The translations under genes and the position numbers were made by a program. Positions 9,065-17,286 of a DNA stretch of 44,790 bases are shown one piece after another. The stretch is taken from the NCBI GenBank assembly GCA_029987235.1, contig DALTWF010000011.1, positions 1-44,790 of the forward strand, in the 5' to 3' direction. Within the stretch, counting starts at the first letter, position 1. Each line of letters opens with the position of its first letter. The notes under the pieces are model-generated. The model saw nothing but the letters and a program-made list of their open reading frames with translations. It was not told the origin of the DNA and ran no database searches. Origin of the DNA: Methanocorpusculum sp. Its GTDB lineage: Archaea > Halobacteriota > Methanomicrobia > Methanomicrobiales > Methanocorpusculaceae.

Positions 9065-10555
9065 TTAGATTCCCGGAAGATACTTTCCGTCAACCTTGTA
9101 GTAGGGAATATAAACAATTTTTTCGGTTCCGATGGTGAAATTGTAGCGAAGAACCTGCAGAATGCCCGGTTTTTCCGTTTCATATCTGAGATAGAGGAAT
9201 TCGGTGAGTTCACGCGCAGTACTGCGGTTGATGACTATCGGCGGAAGTTCGATATTCACATCGTCTGCGATAAATTCCGGATTTCTAAGGGTTAAATCGA
9301 TTTCCCATGGTTCTGCAATGTATCTTGGTGTTGTGCCGCAGCAGATGTAATAACTGCGTTTTCCGGAAATGTCCGGCAGACCCGTCTCCATTTTTCCTGA
9401 AAACAGCGAATCGGTGATTTCAATTTCGGATTCAAAGCACCAGAACGGGATGTATTCCGGTTCAATACTCGGAAGAGCCGCTTTGGAAAGCATGTCCGGT
9501 TTTGCAACCGCAAAGTCGACCGGTGTCACTTTATCTGAGGTAATGTCAAGCAGTGTTCTGCAGTTTTTACATGCTGAAACGACCTCTCCCCACGGCTGTT
9601 CAATTTTTGCACCGCATTGCGGGCAGGTCAGAGTTACTGCTGCACGCTGCAGGACTTCATTGTCGGTAAGCTGTTTCGGAATACGTTTTGCCGGCCGCAT
9701 TGAACCGATATGCGTCATGGTTCCTGACGAAATGAAGGTTTTTCCCTCTTTAAATGCAGGATACGAAGCCATTGTAAGGGCAATACCCAGCAAAAGGAGA
9801 ATAATCGGGAAGAATTCCGAAACAAGGGCATTTGCAGTGGCAATCAATGCAATGGAACTTCCTATCATACATCCGCCCGCAGTCATTGAAATAATCATCA
9901 GACGGGTACGTGCCGTCATGTTAATCGGTGCAGTACCGCCTAAAACCTCGCCTTTTACACCATCAACGAGTCCGGTAAAGTTTCCTCCCTTATACTCATA
10001 ATGCACAATCCATACCGGCGCATAGACAAGTTCAAAGACTTTGGGAATAATGAAGGTCTTTTCAAAGGTAATGGTGTCAATGCGTTTTGCAACCGTACCC
10101 TTAATCATTTCACGAACGGCATCACGCCCGCGCCTGCTTGCATCAAGTGCGGAACCTCCCGCATCCATGGCAACTACCGTTCCGCGCTGATACGGAATTT
10201 CCGCTCCGGGATCAAGCCAGAGTTCTTTTAATCCATACTGCCCGGTATCGCAGGCACATTCTGTCCAGACAAACTCCTCGTCAACCAGTTCCTCAAAATC
10301 GTTTCGGATGACATTTCCGGTTTTTTCGGTATATTCCGAGTATCCGCCGGAAACCGCTTTTCCCTGTGCAATAAACCGCCAGAACGGGATGTATATAAGA
10401 TACATCTCGTTTACCTGAAGGTATTTGAGCATATCCGGCGCTTTTACGCCTTTGTTAAACCAGGACCGAAGGCTTCTGTCGGCAACACCGCGGGTGATTT
10501 TTGCCTGATACATTGTCTCGGAAAGAGAGGTTTCTACTGACCGTTCAAGCGCCAT
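9065..10555 (-). CDS. Membrane protein with zinc ribbon and repeated YxPFW motifs
   Basis: I do not recognise a named family. The protein has 496 residues and a repeated short motif: IYIPFWRF near residue 55, YAPVWIVHYEYKGG near 180, EYIPFWCF near 365 and VYIPYYKVDGKY near the C terminus. Between them are a hydrophobic stretch of about 60 residues (two or three membrane helices, about 215-275) and a zinc ribbon (CPQCG, then CKNC) at about 310-335. The first part of the protein is tied to repeated motifs seen also in the upstream gene, so the two may be parts of one complex or halves of one ancestral protein. It overlaps the upstream gene by 11 bases and is followed by recQ after 8 bases. Similar proteins with zinc ribbon plus this motif occur in other prokaryotes as uncharacterised proteins, as far as I recall. 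Confidence 0.75.
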   Translation of the reverse strand: MALERSVETSLSETMYQAKITRGVADRSLRSWFNKGVKAPDMLKYLQVNEMYLIYIPFWRFIAQGKAVSGGYSEYTEKTGNVIRNDFEELVDEEFVWTECACDTGQYGLKELWLDPGAEIPYQRGTVVAMDAGGSALDASRRGRDAVREMIKGTVAKRIDTITFEKTFIIPKVFELVYAPVWIVHYEYKGGNFTGLVDGVKGEVLGGTAPINMTARTRLMIISMTAGGCMIGSSIALIATANALVSEFFPIILLLLGIALTMASYPAFKEGKTFISSGTMTHIGSMRPAKRIPKQLTDNEVLQRAAVTLTCPQCGAKIEQPWGEVVSACKNCRTLLDITSDKVTPVDFAVAKPDMLSKAALPSIEPEYIPFWCFESEIEITDSLFSGKMETGLPDISGKRSYYICCGTTPRYIAEPWEIDLTLRNPEFIADDVNIELPPIVINRSTARELTEFLYLRYETEKPGILQVLRYNFTIGTEKIVYIPYYKVDGKYLPGI

Positions 10556-11222
10556 CTTTTCCCTCCTTGCGTTTCAGGTTAATCATGGAAAGCATGTTGC
10601 TCTGATAGATGAAGAAAATAAGCAGCAGGGCTGCAAGAATATACAGCCACGGTGAAAAAAACGCCGCAAGCATACTTATAACAAGCATAGGGATGAAAAT
10701 AATTGTTGCTGTTTTTTTCCAGTTTACTGTTTCCCGTACCGGATGCCATTCTTCGTAAATGGTGCCGTTTTCTGCATCAACTTCGACCATGTAGACGGAC
10801 TTTCCTTCTTTATAACTGATAAGCCACAGGGGTATTGCAATAAGTTCTTCGGAGCGGTGAATTCCGTGCAGTTCCGGCAGATACACAGAGGAATTAACCG
10901 TTGCAGGCAGAATGCTTAAGTCTTCGGGTACTGCATATCCTGCGGTATCCTCGCGCTGCATATTTTGCTGACCGGTAAGAAGCGTTCCGCATGCGGGTTT
11001 GAAGATTACCTTGTCTTCTCCTCCGTCTTCATAGCGGTATTTCCAGAACGGGTAATATACCAGAACGGCTTTACCGAACCGGACCTTGCGTCTGTTTTTC
11101 TCGTTTGACCCGTTATGGGATTCATCAAGCCAGGACTGGACTATTTCCCGTGCTTTATCCTCTTCCACATTTACTGCAAGTGCCGAACTGCAGATGAGCG
11201 GTGTGGTCTGTGTATCTGCCAT
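10545..11222 (-). CDS. Membrane protein with YxPFW motifs, partner of the next gene
   Basis: The function is unknown. The protein (225 residues from the ATG at 11222) shows YYPFWKYRYEDGG and IAIPLWLISYKEGKSVYMVE, the same kind of motif repeated in the downstream 496-residue protein. The C-terminal part has two membrane helices (TATIIFIPMLVISMLAAFF and a second one) and ends in a basic tail. The frame stays open upstream to 11399, but that extension is Cys/Arg-rich and unlike the rest, and it would overlap the divergent ligase gene, so I reject it. The start chosen gives MADTQTTPLICSS. The end overlaps the next gene by 11 bases, which argues for one operon and coupled translation. Confidence 0.7.
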   Translation of the reverse strand: MADTQTTPLICSSALAVNVEEDKAREIVQSWLDESHNGSNEKNRRKVRFGKAVLVYYPFWKYRYEDGGEDKVIFKPACGTLLTGQQNMQREDTAGYAVPEDLSILPATVNSSVYLPELHGIHRSEELIAIPLWLISYKEGKSVYMVEVDAENGTIYEEWHPVRETVNWKKTATIIFIPMLVISMLAAFFSPWLYILAALLLIFFIYQSNMLSMINLKRKEGKDGA

Positions 11223-11285
11223 AGATATAGATATATTGTTCTTGTAACAGATTAGTATTTTGGGAATCGTACAATCTCCGGCACA

Positions 11286-11293
11286 TTTAAATA
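11286..11293 (+). promoter_or_regulatory. TATA box of the acyl-CoA synthetase gene
   Basis: TTTAAATA centred about 30 bases before the ATG at 11320 fits an archaeal TATA box giving a nearly leaderless transcript. The 97-base gap also has to hold the promoter of the divergent minus-strand operon. Confidence 0.5.
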
Positions 11294-11319
11294 TCTTCAA
11301 TGTATAGTTATATACATTC

Positions 11320-12810
11320 ATGTTAAATATCACAACATTTCTTGATGCTAATGCATGCCGTCTGGACAAGACCGTGTTTATGTGTCCTGACCGTGGCACT
11401 GTTTACAATTCCAGGGATATCCTATCTATAGCATCATCCATCGCGCGCGACCTGCTTTCCCTCGGGGTGAAAAAAGGCGACCGTGTGATGCTGTACATGG
11501 ACAATTCGCCGGAATACTTATTCTCCTATTTCGCGGTATGGAGAATCGGCGCTGTTGCTGTTCCAACCAACCGCGTATATACCAGGCCTGAACTGGAATA
11601 TATGATTAAAAACTCAGAGGCAAGGGTGATGGTAACCGATTCCGATGGTGCAAAACTGTCTCTTGAGGGGGTTTCGGCATATGTGCCCGGCGATATTGAA
11701 GCACTGCGCAATGCTGAAATTCTGCCCCCTTCATGTACGTCTTATGATGATTTATGCCAGCTGCAGTACACTTCGGGAACAACGGGCCGGCCGAAGGGCG
11801 CGATGCTTACGCATGGAGGATATCTTGCAGCGATTCACAATGAATGTGATGTACTTGCCTTCCGTCAGGACGATGTGTATCTGGGAATTTATCCAATGGG
11901 GCACGTTGGTCTTTCCTGGGGAATTGCAGCCCTTCGTGCCGGCGCTCTGTACATTATGATGGAAAGATACAGTCCCGGACCGTATCTTGCGCTCTGTAAA
12001 AAATACAATGTTACCGTGCTTTCGGGTATGCCTCCTGTCATTCACTCGCTTGCAACAGCAGACGATGCCGCACCCGATACCGCGCTTGCATCGGTCAGGG
12101 AAATTATTTCAGGCGGCGGTCCGCTGCATAATGAAATCTGGAAAAAATTCCATTACCGCTATCACATTCCGGTAATCAACGCCTATGGTCTTTCAGAGAC
12201 CATCGTCATCGGAACGGGAACAGTAATCCGGCCTGAAGATTACGCAACCGCGGACCGGTTTGAAAGTGTGGGGCATCCGGTGTGTTTTTCCGAGGTGAAA
12301 ATCGTAGACGAACTTGATTCATCAAAGGAAATGCCGACCGGAAAAGCAGGAGAGATTGCACTGCGGGGTCCGGCTGTTGCGCTCGGCTACTTCAACATGC
12401 CTGAAGAAACAAAGGAGGCATTTCTTTCCGACGGCTGGTTCTTAACAGGCGATGTGGGATATCTTGATACAGACCACCGGCTGTTTATCACGGACAGAAA
12501 GAAGGACATGATTGTTATGTCCGGCTGGAAGGTTTATCCGACCGAGGTTGAAGACGCTCTGCTGAAATACGAGGGTATAAAGGAAATTGCTGTATTCGGT
12601 ATCCCTGATTCCCACCGGGGAGAACTGCCGTGCGCTGCTGTAATCTGGAAAGAGGGATTTGGTGCTGCAGACGGGGCTGAATTAATTGAGTTTGCCCGTA
12701 AAAATCTTGCAGGATACAAGGTGCCGCGTAAAATTATTACTACAGAAGAACTGCCGCGGGTAAACGGCTGGAAACTGCTCCGCAGGGAACTGCGGGAGAA
12801 ATACTCCTAA
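11320..12810 (+). CDS. AMP-forming acyl-CoA synthetase (ANL superfamily)
   Basis: The enzyme activates a carboxylic acid with ATP and joins it to CoA. The signature motifs of the family are all present: the phosphate-binding loop LQYTSGTTGRPKGAML near residue 148, YGLSET near 288, GDVGYLD near 377, the hinge DRKKDMI near 391, and a C-terminal lysine region NGWKLLRRELRE close to the end. At 496 residues it has normal length. The sequence is closer to medium/long-chain fatty acid ligases than to acetyl-CoA synthetases, but the substrate cannot be fixed by eye; an aryl acid is also possible. It starts 97 bases from the divergent YxPFW operon, and its stop overlaps by four bases with the stop of the convergent patatin gene. 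Confidence 0.9.
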   Translation: MLNITTFLDANACRLDKTVFMCPDRGTVYNSRDILSIASSIARDLLSLGVKKGDRVMLYMDNSPEYLFSYFAVWRIGAVAVPTNRVYTRPELEYMIKNSEARVMVTDSDGAKLSLEGVSAYVPGDIEALRNAEILPPSCTSYDDLCQLQYTSGTTGRPKGAMLTHGGYLAAIHNECDVLAFRQDDVYLGIYPMGHVGLSWGIAALRAGALYIMMERYSPGPYLALCKKYNVTVLSGMPPVIHSLATADDAAPDTALASVREIISGGGPLHNEIWKKFHYRYHIPVINAYGLSETIVIGTGTVIRPEDYATADRFESVGHPVCFSEVKIVDELDSSKEMPTGKAGEIALRGPAVALGYFNMPEETKEAFLSDGWFLTGDVGYLDTDHRLFITDRKKDMIVMSGWKVYPTEVEDALLKYEGIKEIAVFGIPDSHRGELPCAAVIWKEGFGAADGAELIEFARKNLAGYKVPRKIITTEELPRVNGWKLLRRELREKYS

Positions 12811-13667
12811 CTTTCCAGATACTTTTTTAATTCGGCCATGCGTTCCATTGTTTCTGCATAACCTGCTTCATATGCTTTCTGCAGTTTCTTTTTGTTGCGG
12901 GAAAGAGAACCTACATGCAGGCGTTTTTTCGGTGCAAGAACAAAGAGCCGGCCTGCTTTTTCCTCTGCTTTAATGAAGCGGAGCGTTCTGTTATAGCGGA
13001 TAAAACGTGTCAGGCACATTATGCCGTAGCCCGGTGAAAACAGGTATCTGATGTAGTAGAAGAGTTCCTGCAATATGGTGTGCGGCAGTTTACGGTAGCC
13101 GCGATGCCTAGCTAATATGACGACGTTTTTCGTATTGCCGTCTTTCATGGATTTTTTTACCGGGATGGAATTGGAAATGCAGCCGTCAAGGTATCTTCTG
13201 CCGTTTACTGATACGCTGGTGGATACGTACGGGATTGCACATGAGGCGCGAACTTTATCGATACCGGTTCTCAGGTCGTCTGCTGTTACCGGAAGGTATG
13301 CGGCAAGTCCGGTACGAAGGGATGTTGCAACCGCGTAAAAGGTGCCCGGGTATTTTTCATATGCGTCAAAATCAAGCGGGTCAAGTTCGCTGTTGATTTT
13401 GTACATCATCTTCCATCCGAAAAAACTGCCGGTGGTAAGAAAGCAGCGCAGACCGCAGAAGTGCCAGTCATCTGCATATTGTGTATTTGCACGGTATGCC
13501 CGCCCTTTCTGCTGGGAAATATAGCTCACCGCATGGCAGGCGCCTGATGATACGGCATAAACGGCGGAAAACTGGAGGTCGTTTTCGATAAGGGCATCTA
13601 AAGCCCCTGCGGTATAGACACCCCGCATTCCCCCGCCTTCGAGAATCAGCCCTGCCTGATGCAACAT
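12807..13667 (-). CDS. Patatin-like phospholipase
   Basis: This is a patatin-fold serine hydrolase (286 residues) of the bacterial YjjU/RssA kind, which uses a Ser-Asp dyad to release fatty acids from lipids. The oxyanion element GGGMRGVYTAG is at residues 11-21. The nucleophile stretch is AVSSGACHA, in which the first Gly of GxSxG is replaced by Ala. The catalytic Asp lies in DGCISNSIPV near residue 160. The C-terminal third is basic. It has no signal peptide. It converges on the acyl-CoA synthetase gene, and their stop codons overlap (CTAA). Fatty-acid ester lipids are not expected as major membrane lipids of a methanogen, so its real substrate is open. Confidence 0.87.
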   Translation of the reverse strand: MLHQAGLILEGGGMRGVYTAGALDALIENDLQFSAVYAVSSGACHAVSYISQQKGRAYRANTQYADDWHFCGLRCFLTTGSFFGWKMMYKINSELDPLDFDAYEKYPGTFYAVATSLRTGLAAYLPVTADDLRTGIDKVRASCAIPYVSTSVSVNGRRYLDGCISNSIPVKKSMKDGNTKNVVILARHRGYRKLPHTILQELFYYIRYLFSPGYGIMCLTRFIRYNRTLRFIKAEEKAGRLFVLAPKKRLHVGSLSRNKKKLQKAYEAGYAETMERMAELKKYLES

Positions 13668-13728
13668 TAATGCCTTACATTAGGCATGGTAATTGAATAT
13701 ACCTTGCGGTAGGTACTTTTCAAACGGT

Positions 13729-13736
13729 AAAAAAAA
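13729..13736 (-). terminator. Oligo-T terminator after thiC
   Basis: Eight A residues on the plus strand give T8 on the minus strand directly after the thiC stop codon (13737-13739). Confidence 0.55.
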
Positions 13737-15014
13737 TCAGAAGTGGAAGTTCTTCTGCACAATCTTGAGTGCGCAGAAGTCTCCACACATGGTACATGCA
13801 TCAGTATCTGTCGGCATGCGCGAGTTTCTGATGCAGCGTGCATGTTCAGGATTCATTGCAACAGCATACTGGCGTTCCCAGTCAAGGTCGCGGCGGGCAT
13901 GACCCATTTCGAGGTCTGCCTCACGGGTCTTGGGGAGCTTGACCATGTCACCGACATGGGCTGCAATTCTTGAACTCATAACTCCTTCATAGACCTCTTC
14001 CGGAGTCGGCAAAGCAAGATGCTCAGCAGGAGTCACATAACAGATGAAATCAGCACCTGCAGCAGAGGAAACCGATGCACCGATTGCTGCTACTCTGTCG
14101 TCATAGCCCGGTGCAATATCTGTTACCAAAGGACCGAGCATGTAAAACGGCTTGTTGTTGGTCACACGCTTTTCAAGGATGACATTTGCCTTGATTTCAT
14201 CAAGCGGGATGTGACCAGGACCTTCCATAATACACTGGACACCGAAGTCATGCGCCTTGTCTGCAAGTTCTGCGTTGATTAACAGTTCCTGAATTGCAGC
14301 ACGGTCCGTTGCATCATGGCAGGCTCCGGCGCGCATACCGTTTCCAAAGGATAGCGTGACTTCATGTTCTTTGAGGATTTCAAGCAGATAGTCAAAACGG
14401 CGGTAGAGCGGGTTTTCCTGCTCATTATGCAGCATCCATGCAGTCATGAAAGCCCCTCCGCGCGAAACAAGACCTCCGTGTCTTCCCTGATTCTTCAGGC
14501 GTTTTACGGTTTCATAGTTGATACCGGTGTGGATTGCCATGAAGTTGGTACCGAGTTTTGCCTGTTTTTCGGTGATATTGAACAGGTCGTCCTCATCCAT
14601 GAAAACAACCCCGCCCTTTTTGCGGGCTGCTTCAATAAATGCCTGATAGAGCGGCACGGAACCGACAGATAACCTGGACTGTTCGCATACTCTTCTGCGG
14701 ATGTCAAGGAAATCGCCGCCGGTAGAAAGTTCCATAAGGGTGTCTGCACCGGCAAGTTCAGCCTGACGGGCTTTTTCAAGTTCCTGCTCGACATCAACAA
14801 TATCTGACGAGGTGCCAATAGAAGCATTGACTTTGGTACGCAGACCGGATCCGATACCGCAGAGTTTAACTTTGCGGTAAGGACTCATATTGATTACAAT
14901 ATGACCTTCTGCAATTCCGCGGCGGATGAAATCTTCTGTAACTCCTTCATCCTTTGCGACAATTTTCATTTCTTCGGTGATAAGACCTTTTTTTGCATCT
15001 TCGACTATTGTCAT
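13737..15014 (-). CDS. thiC: Phosphomethylpyrimidine synthase ThiC
   Basis: ThiC is a radical SAM enzyme that converts aminoimidazole ribotide into the hydroxymethylpyrimidine phosphate half of thiamine. The protein has 425 residues, the short form usual in archaea. Conserved parts seen include the early NMSPYRKVKLCGIGSG, the internal ECIMEGPGHIPLDEI-like stretch (QCIMEGPGHIPLDEIK), HTGINYET, and the C-terminal cluster motif CTMCGDFC that binds the [4Fe-4S] cluster. I chose the ATG at 15014; a TTG two codons earlier is open but less likely. A TATA-like TTTATATG about 25 bases upstream suggests a leaderless transcript. A long gap with repeats separates it from a divergent EamA transporter. I see no TPP riboswitch core in that gap. 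Confidence 0.96.
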   Translation of the reverse strand: MTIVEDAKKGLITEEMKIVAKDEGVTEDFIRRGIAEGHIVINMSPYRKVKLCGIGSGLRTKVNASIGTSSDIVDVEQELEKARQAELAGADTLMELSTGGDFLDIRRRVCEQSRLSVGSVPLYQAFIEAARKKGGVVFMDEDDLFNITEKQAKLGTNFMAIHTGINYETVKRLKNQGRHGGLVSRGGAFMTAWMLHNEQENPLYRRFDYLLEILKEHEVTLSFGNGMRAGACHDATDRAAIQELLINAELADKAHDFGVQCIMEGPGHIPLDEIKANVILEKRVTNNKPFYMLGPLVTDIAPGYDDRVAAIGASVSSAAGADFICYVTPAEHLALPTPEEVYEGVMSSRIAAHVGDMVKLPKTREADLEMGHARRDLDWERQYAVAMNPEHARCIRNSRMPTDTDACTMCGDFCALKIVQKNFHF

Positions 15015-15035
15015 TATCAATTAATTTGTGTTTAA

Positions 15036-15044
15036 ACATATAAA
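15036..15044 (-). promoter_or_regulatory. TATA-like promoter element of thiC
   Basis: On the minus strand this reads ATTTATATG, centred about 26 bases before the ATG at 15014, which places transcription start at or next to the start codon. It lies within an AT-rich inverted repeat (TCAATT at 15017-15022 and AATTGA at 15043-15048) that could serve as an operator. Confidence 0.45.
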
Positions 15045-15062
15045 TTGAATGATACGCGGTAT

Positions 15063-15098
15063 TTTTTCGCAAATGCGCATGAAATCTGCGCAAAAAAA
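15063..15098. repeat. Inverted repeat upstream of the thiC promoter
   Basis: TTTTTTCGCA is followed after about 15 bases by TGCGCAAAAAAA, an imperfect inverted repeat with one bulged base. Inside it is the palindrome ATGCGCAT. It lies about 20-55 bases upstream of the thiC TATA element, a position suited to a regulator. Thiamine genes of many Euryarchaeota are controlled by the DNA-binding protein ThiR; assignment of this site to ThiR is only a guess. Confidence 0.35.
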
Positions 15099-15115
15099 CC
15101 TGTGTAATTAAGCGG

Positions 15116-15156
15116 TTTATGCAGCATATTTTGCCCGGAACACAAGGAAATATGAA
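15116..15156 (+). repeat. Direct repeat copy A in the thiC-EamA gap
   Basis: This 41-base stretch begins TTTATGCAGC, continues through TTTTGCC and ends AATATGAA. It resembles copy B at 15320-15359; the first 20 bases match at 17 positions and the ends share AATATGAA. Confidence 0.4.
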
Positions 15157-15303
15157 AAGAAACTCGGTTCCGGTTGAGCGCAAATTCATTTTTATTTAAT
15201 AAAACCGATTGATGGAATATACGTGCGCGAGTGGATTTTGTCCGGACGAATACCAAGAATCAGGGAGACTGCACAAGTTTACTTTTCAGGCAGGAAATAA
15301 ATC

Positions 15304-15359
15304 TTGCATAATTCAGGCATTTATGCAACTTTTTTTGCCTGTTTCTAAAGTAATATGAA
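15304..15359 (+). repeat. Direct repeat copy B with nested palindromes
   Basis: Copy B (15320-15359) begins TTTATGCAAC and ends AATATGAA. Overlapping it are two inverted repeats: TTGCATAA (15304-15311) with TTATGCAA (15321-15328), and CAGGCA (15314-15319) with TGCCTG (15336-15341). The pairs are mutually exclusive in part, so this may be either a switching RNA leader or stacked operator sites for the EamA gene. The rest of the gap between 15157 and 15303 shows nothing I can name. Confidence 0.4.
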
Positions 15360-15426
15360 GATTTTTCTGAATTAATTACATATTTTTTAATACTGTTCTG
15401 ACATATTTATAATGCAAGGTTCAAAC

Positions 15427-16401
15427 ATGAGTTCAAAAAGTCTTACCTCATCAGTTTTGTTCTGTTCAATTCTGGTGCTTTTAACGTCCGTTTCGTACGC
15501 ACTTTTGTCAACGATTGTTTCTCTTGCCGCAGGTGCGGGCTTTGCCCTCCCTGACATTCTTGTAGGCAAATTCTTCTACGGCTGGTTAATTCTTGCTGTA
15601 ATTGTTGTCCTTGTCTGGATTTTCTGGCAGAGAAAACAGCCGAAAGCAGAAAAGAACCCTGCTCCGATACCGAAGCGTGTGTTGCTTATGGTCCTTGCAG
15701 GTATTGTAATGGCACTTGTGACCATTCTCTATTTCCACTCCTTTGCAGTATTCGGACTGCCGGTTTCCCTTGCAGTAGTACTCCTCTTCCAGTATTCCTG
15801 GATTGGTGTGGTTGTCGAGTGGATTGCACGCCGCAAGGTCCCCTCAAAGGGTAAAATTATCGCCTGTATCGTCATTTTCATCGGTACATTCCTTGCAGCA
15901 GGAATTTTTGCAGCAGACATTTCCATTGCAATGATGAACCCGATAGGCATTCTGTGCGCAGTCGGTGCAGCAGTCTGTTATGCAGTCTTTGTGTACCTCT
16001 CCGGCGAAATCGAAACACAGATGCCGCCGCTTCACAAGAGTTTCCTTATTGCAACGGTTGCACTGATTTTTGTCCTCCTCTTCATCGTAATCTTCTACGG
16101 AGGATTCCCGGCACTCAGTGCAGCATTTACGAATTTCAGCGCATTGCAGTACTCAATCCCGCTTGGTATCTTCGGTATCGCAATTCCGGTCTTCTTCCTT
16201 GCAGTTGGAGCACCAAAGATTTCAACCGGTATGGCAACTATCTTAAACTCCGCGGAACTGCCTGTTGAGGTATTCCTTGCAATCCTTGTATTAGGTGACG
16301 CAAACGATATCATCCGCTGGATTGGTGTTGTTGTAATCCTGCTTGGTATCGCTCTTCCTTATATTATCGAGAAGAAGATTACCAGCGGTCTGGAAGATTA
16401 A
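15427..16401 (+). CDS. EamA/DMT-superfamily transporter
   Basis: This integral membrane protein (324 residues) has about ten hydrophobic helices in two halves, the usual drug/metabolite transporter arrangement. A conserved helix end IFGIAIPVFFLAVGAPKIS and the final basic tail EKKITSGLED are seen. I chose the ATG at 15427 because AAGG (15416-15419) precedes it by seven bases; an ATG at 15412 in frame is also possible and would be leaderless. The substrate cannot be predicted from sequence. Its position opposite thiC across a gap with shared repeats hints at a role in uptake or export of thiamine or a precursor, but this is inference. T-runs after its stop and before the convergent endonuclease IV gene probably end both transcripts. 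Confidence 0.85.
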   Translation: MSSKSLTSSVLFCSILVLLTSVSYALLSTIVSLAAGAGFALPDILVGKFFYGWLILAVIVVLVWIFWQRKQPKAEKNPAPIPKRVLLMVLAGIVMALVTILYFHSFAVFGLPVSLAVVLLFQYSWIGVVVEWIARRKVPSKGKIIACIVIFIGTFLAAGIFAADISIAMMNPIGILCAVGAAVCYAVFVYLSGEIETQMPPLHKSFLIATVALIFVLLFIVIFYGGFPALSAAFTNFSALQYSIPLGIFGIAIPVFFLAVGAPKISTGMATILNSAELPVEVFLAILVLGDANDIIRWIGVVVILLGIALPYIIEKKITSGLED

Positions 16402-16435
16402 TCTTCCAAAATATTTTTCCCAGTTTTAAAAAAGA

Positions 16436-17281
16436 TTACGCGGAAAGCCGCCGTGCGACTTCCATATTCTGTACATCCGAACGGACTTCGTTTACCGGTG
16501 TTTCCATGATAAAAGCGCAGTGTGCAACACCTTTCCACGTAAGAATATCGCGTATGGTATCTTCGCCTAAAAATCCCAGACCGAGATGTTCATGGCGGTC
16601 GAGATGCGAACCCACGCCGCCCTTCATATCATTTAAGTGAATAACTCTGAGACGGTCAAGAGAACCTGCCTCGTCATTAAACCAGCCGAAGACAGTCTCG
16701 GCACCGAACCCTTTCAGGTCATAACCGGCGGCGCCTGCGTGACAGGTATCAAAACAGAAACCCACCCTCGGCTCGCGCCCGAGTCCGTCAGCGATTTTTC
16801 CAACATCGGCAAACGTGCCGCCCACCGTGTTTTTCTCATTCGCCGTGTTTTCGAGCAAAATCATAGTGTTTCCTTCTGAATGGTCAAGGGCATAGCCGAT
16901 TGCCTGCACCGTCTTTTCAAGCCCTTTATCATGCCCGTCAGAAGGTCCGTGATGACCGAGATGCGTAACCAGATACGGAATATCCAGCTGCGCACAGCGG
17001 GATAACTCTTCGGTAAGTGCTGCCACGCTTTTTTCATACACATCAGGTTTCTCCGCCGCAGGATTGGGCAGATACGGCATATGGTCCACAACCGGACCAA
17101 GACCGGATTCGCTTACGGCTTTCTTAAATGCAATAGCCGCTCCGTCAGAAATAGGTTTTGCATTCCAGAGCCGCGGGCTTCGGGTAAACATCTGAAACGT
17201 GTCGCAGCAAAGAGCCTGCGCTCTTCCAACAGCTAAATCCATAGAGCCGGCTATTGATACATGAAATCCGAGTTTTACCAT
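16436..17281 (-). CDS. nfo: Endonuclease IV (AP endonuclease)
   Basis: This zinc-dependent TIM-barrel enzyme cuts DNA 5' of abasic sites in base excision repair. The protein is 281 residues, the usual length. It starts MVKLGFHVSIAG, the standard N-terminal strand, and shows the metal-ligand regions THLGHHG, LLENTANEKN, GFCFDTCHAGAAGYD, HLNDMKGGVGSHLDRHEHLGLGFLG and the final IMETP. I chose the ATG at 17281; a GTG at 17290 would add three residues and overlap the stop of the upstream small gene. The gene follows that small gene almost without a gap, so they are likely coupled. Confidence 0.94.
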   Translation of the reverse strand: MVKLGFHVSIAGSMDLAVGRAQALCCDTFQMFTRSPRLWNAKPISDGAAIAFKKAVSESGLGPVVDHMPYLPNPAAEKPDVYEKSVAALTEELSRCAQLDIPYLVTHLGHHGPSDGHDKGLEKTVQAIGYALDHSEGNTMILLENTANEKNTVGGTFADVGKIADGLGREPRVGFCFDTCHAGAAGYDLKGFGAETVFGWFNDEAGSLDRLRVIHLNDMKGGVGSHLDRHEHLGLGFLGEDTIRDILTWKGVAHCAFIMETPVNEVRSDVQNMEVARRLSA

Positions 17282-17286
17282 TTTGC

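Noticed and set aside
9369..10001. Plus-strand open frame of 210 residues opposite the YxPFW protein gene
   Set aside because: It is antisense to a gene with repeated motifs and a zinc ribbon, and its own sequence has no recognisable order.
11223..11399. 59-residue N-terminal extension of the YxPFW protein at 10545-11222
   Set aside because: The extension runs through the promoter region and 80 bases of the divergent ligase gene and has no resemblance to the rest of the protein. The ATG at 11222 is preferred.
15021..15411. TPP riboswitch upstream of thiC
   Set aside because: Neither the CTGAGA nor the ACCTGATCTGG core is found on either strand, so a TPP riboswitch is not supported.
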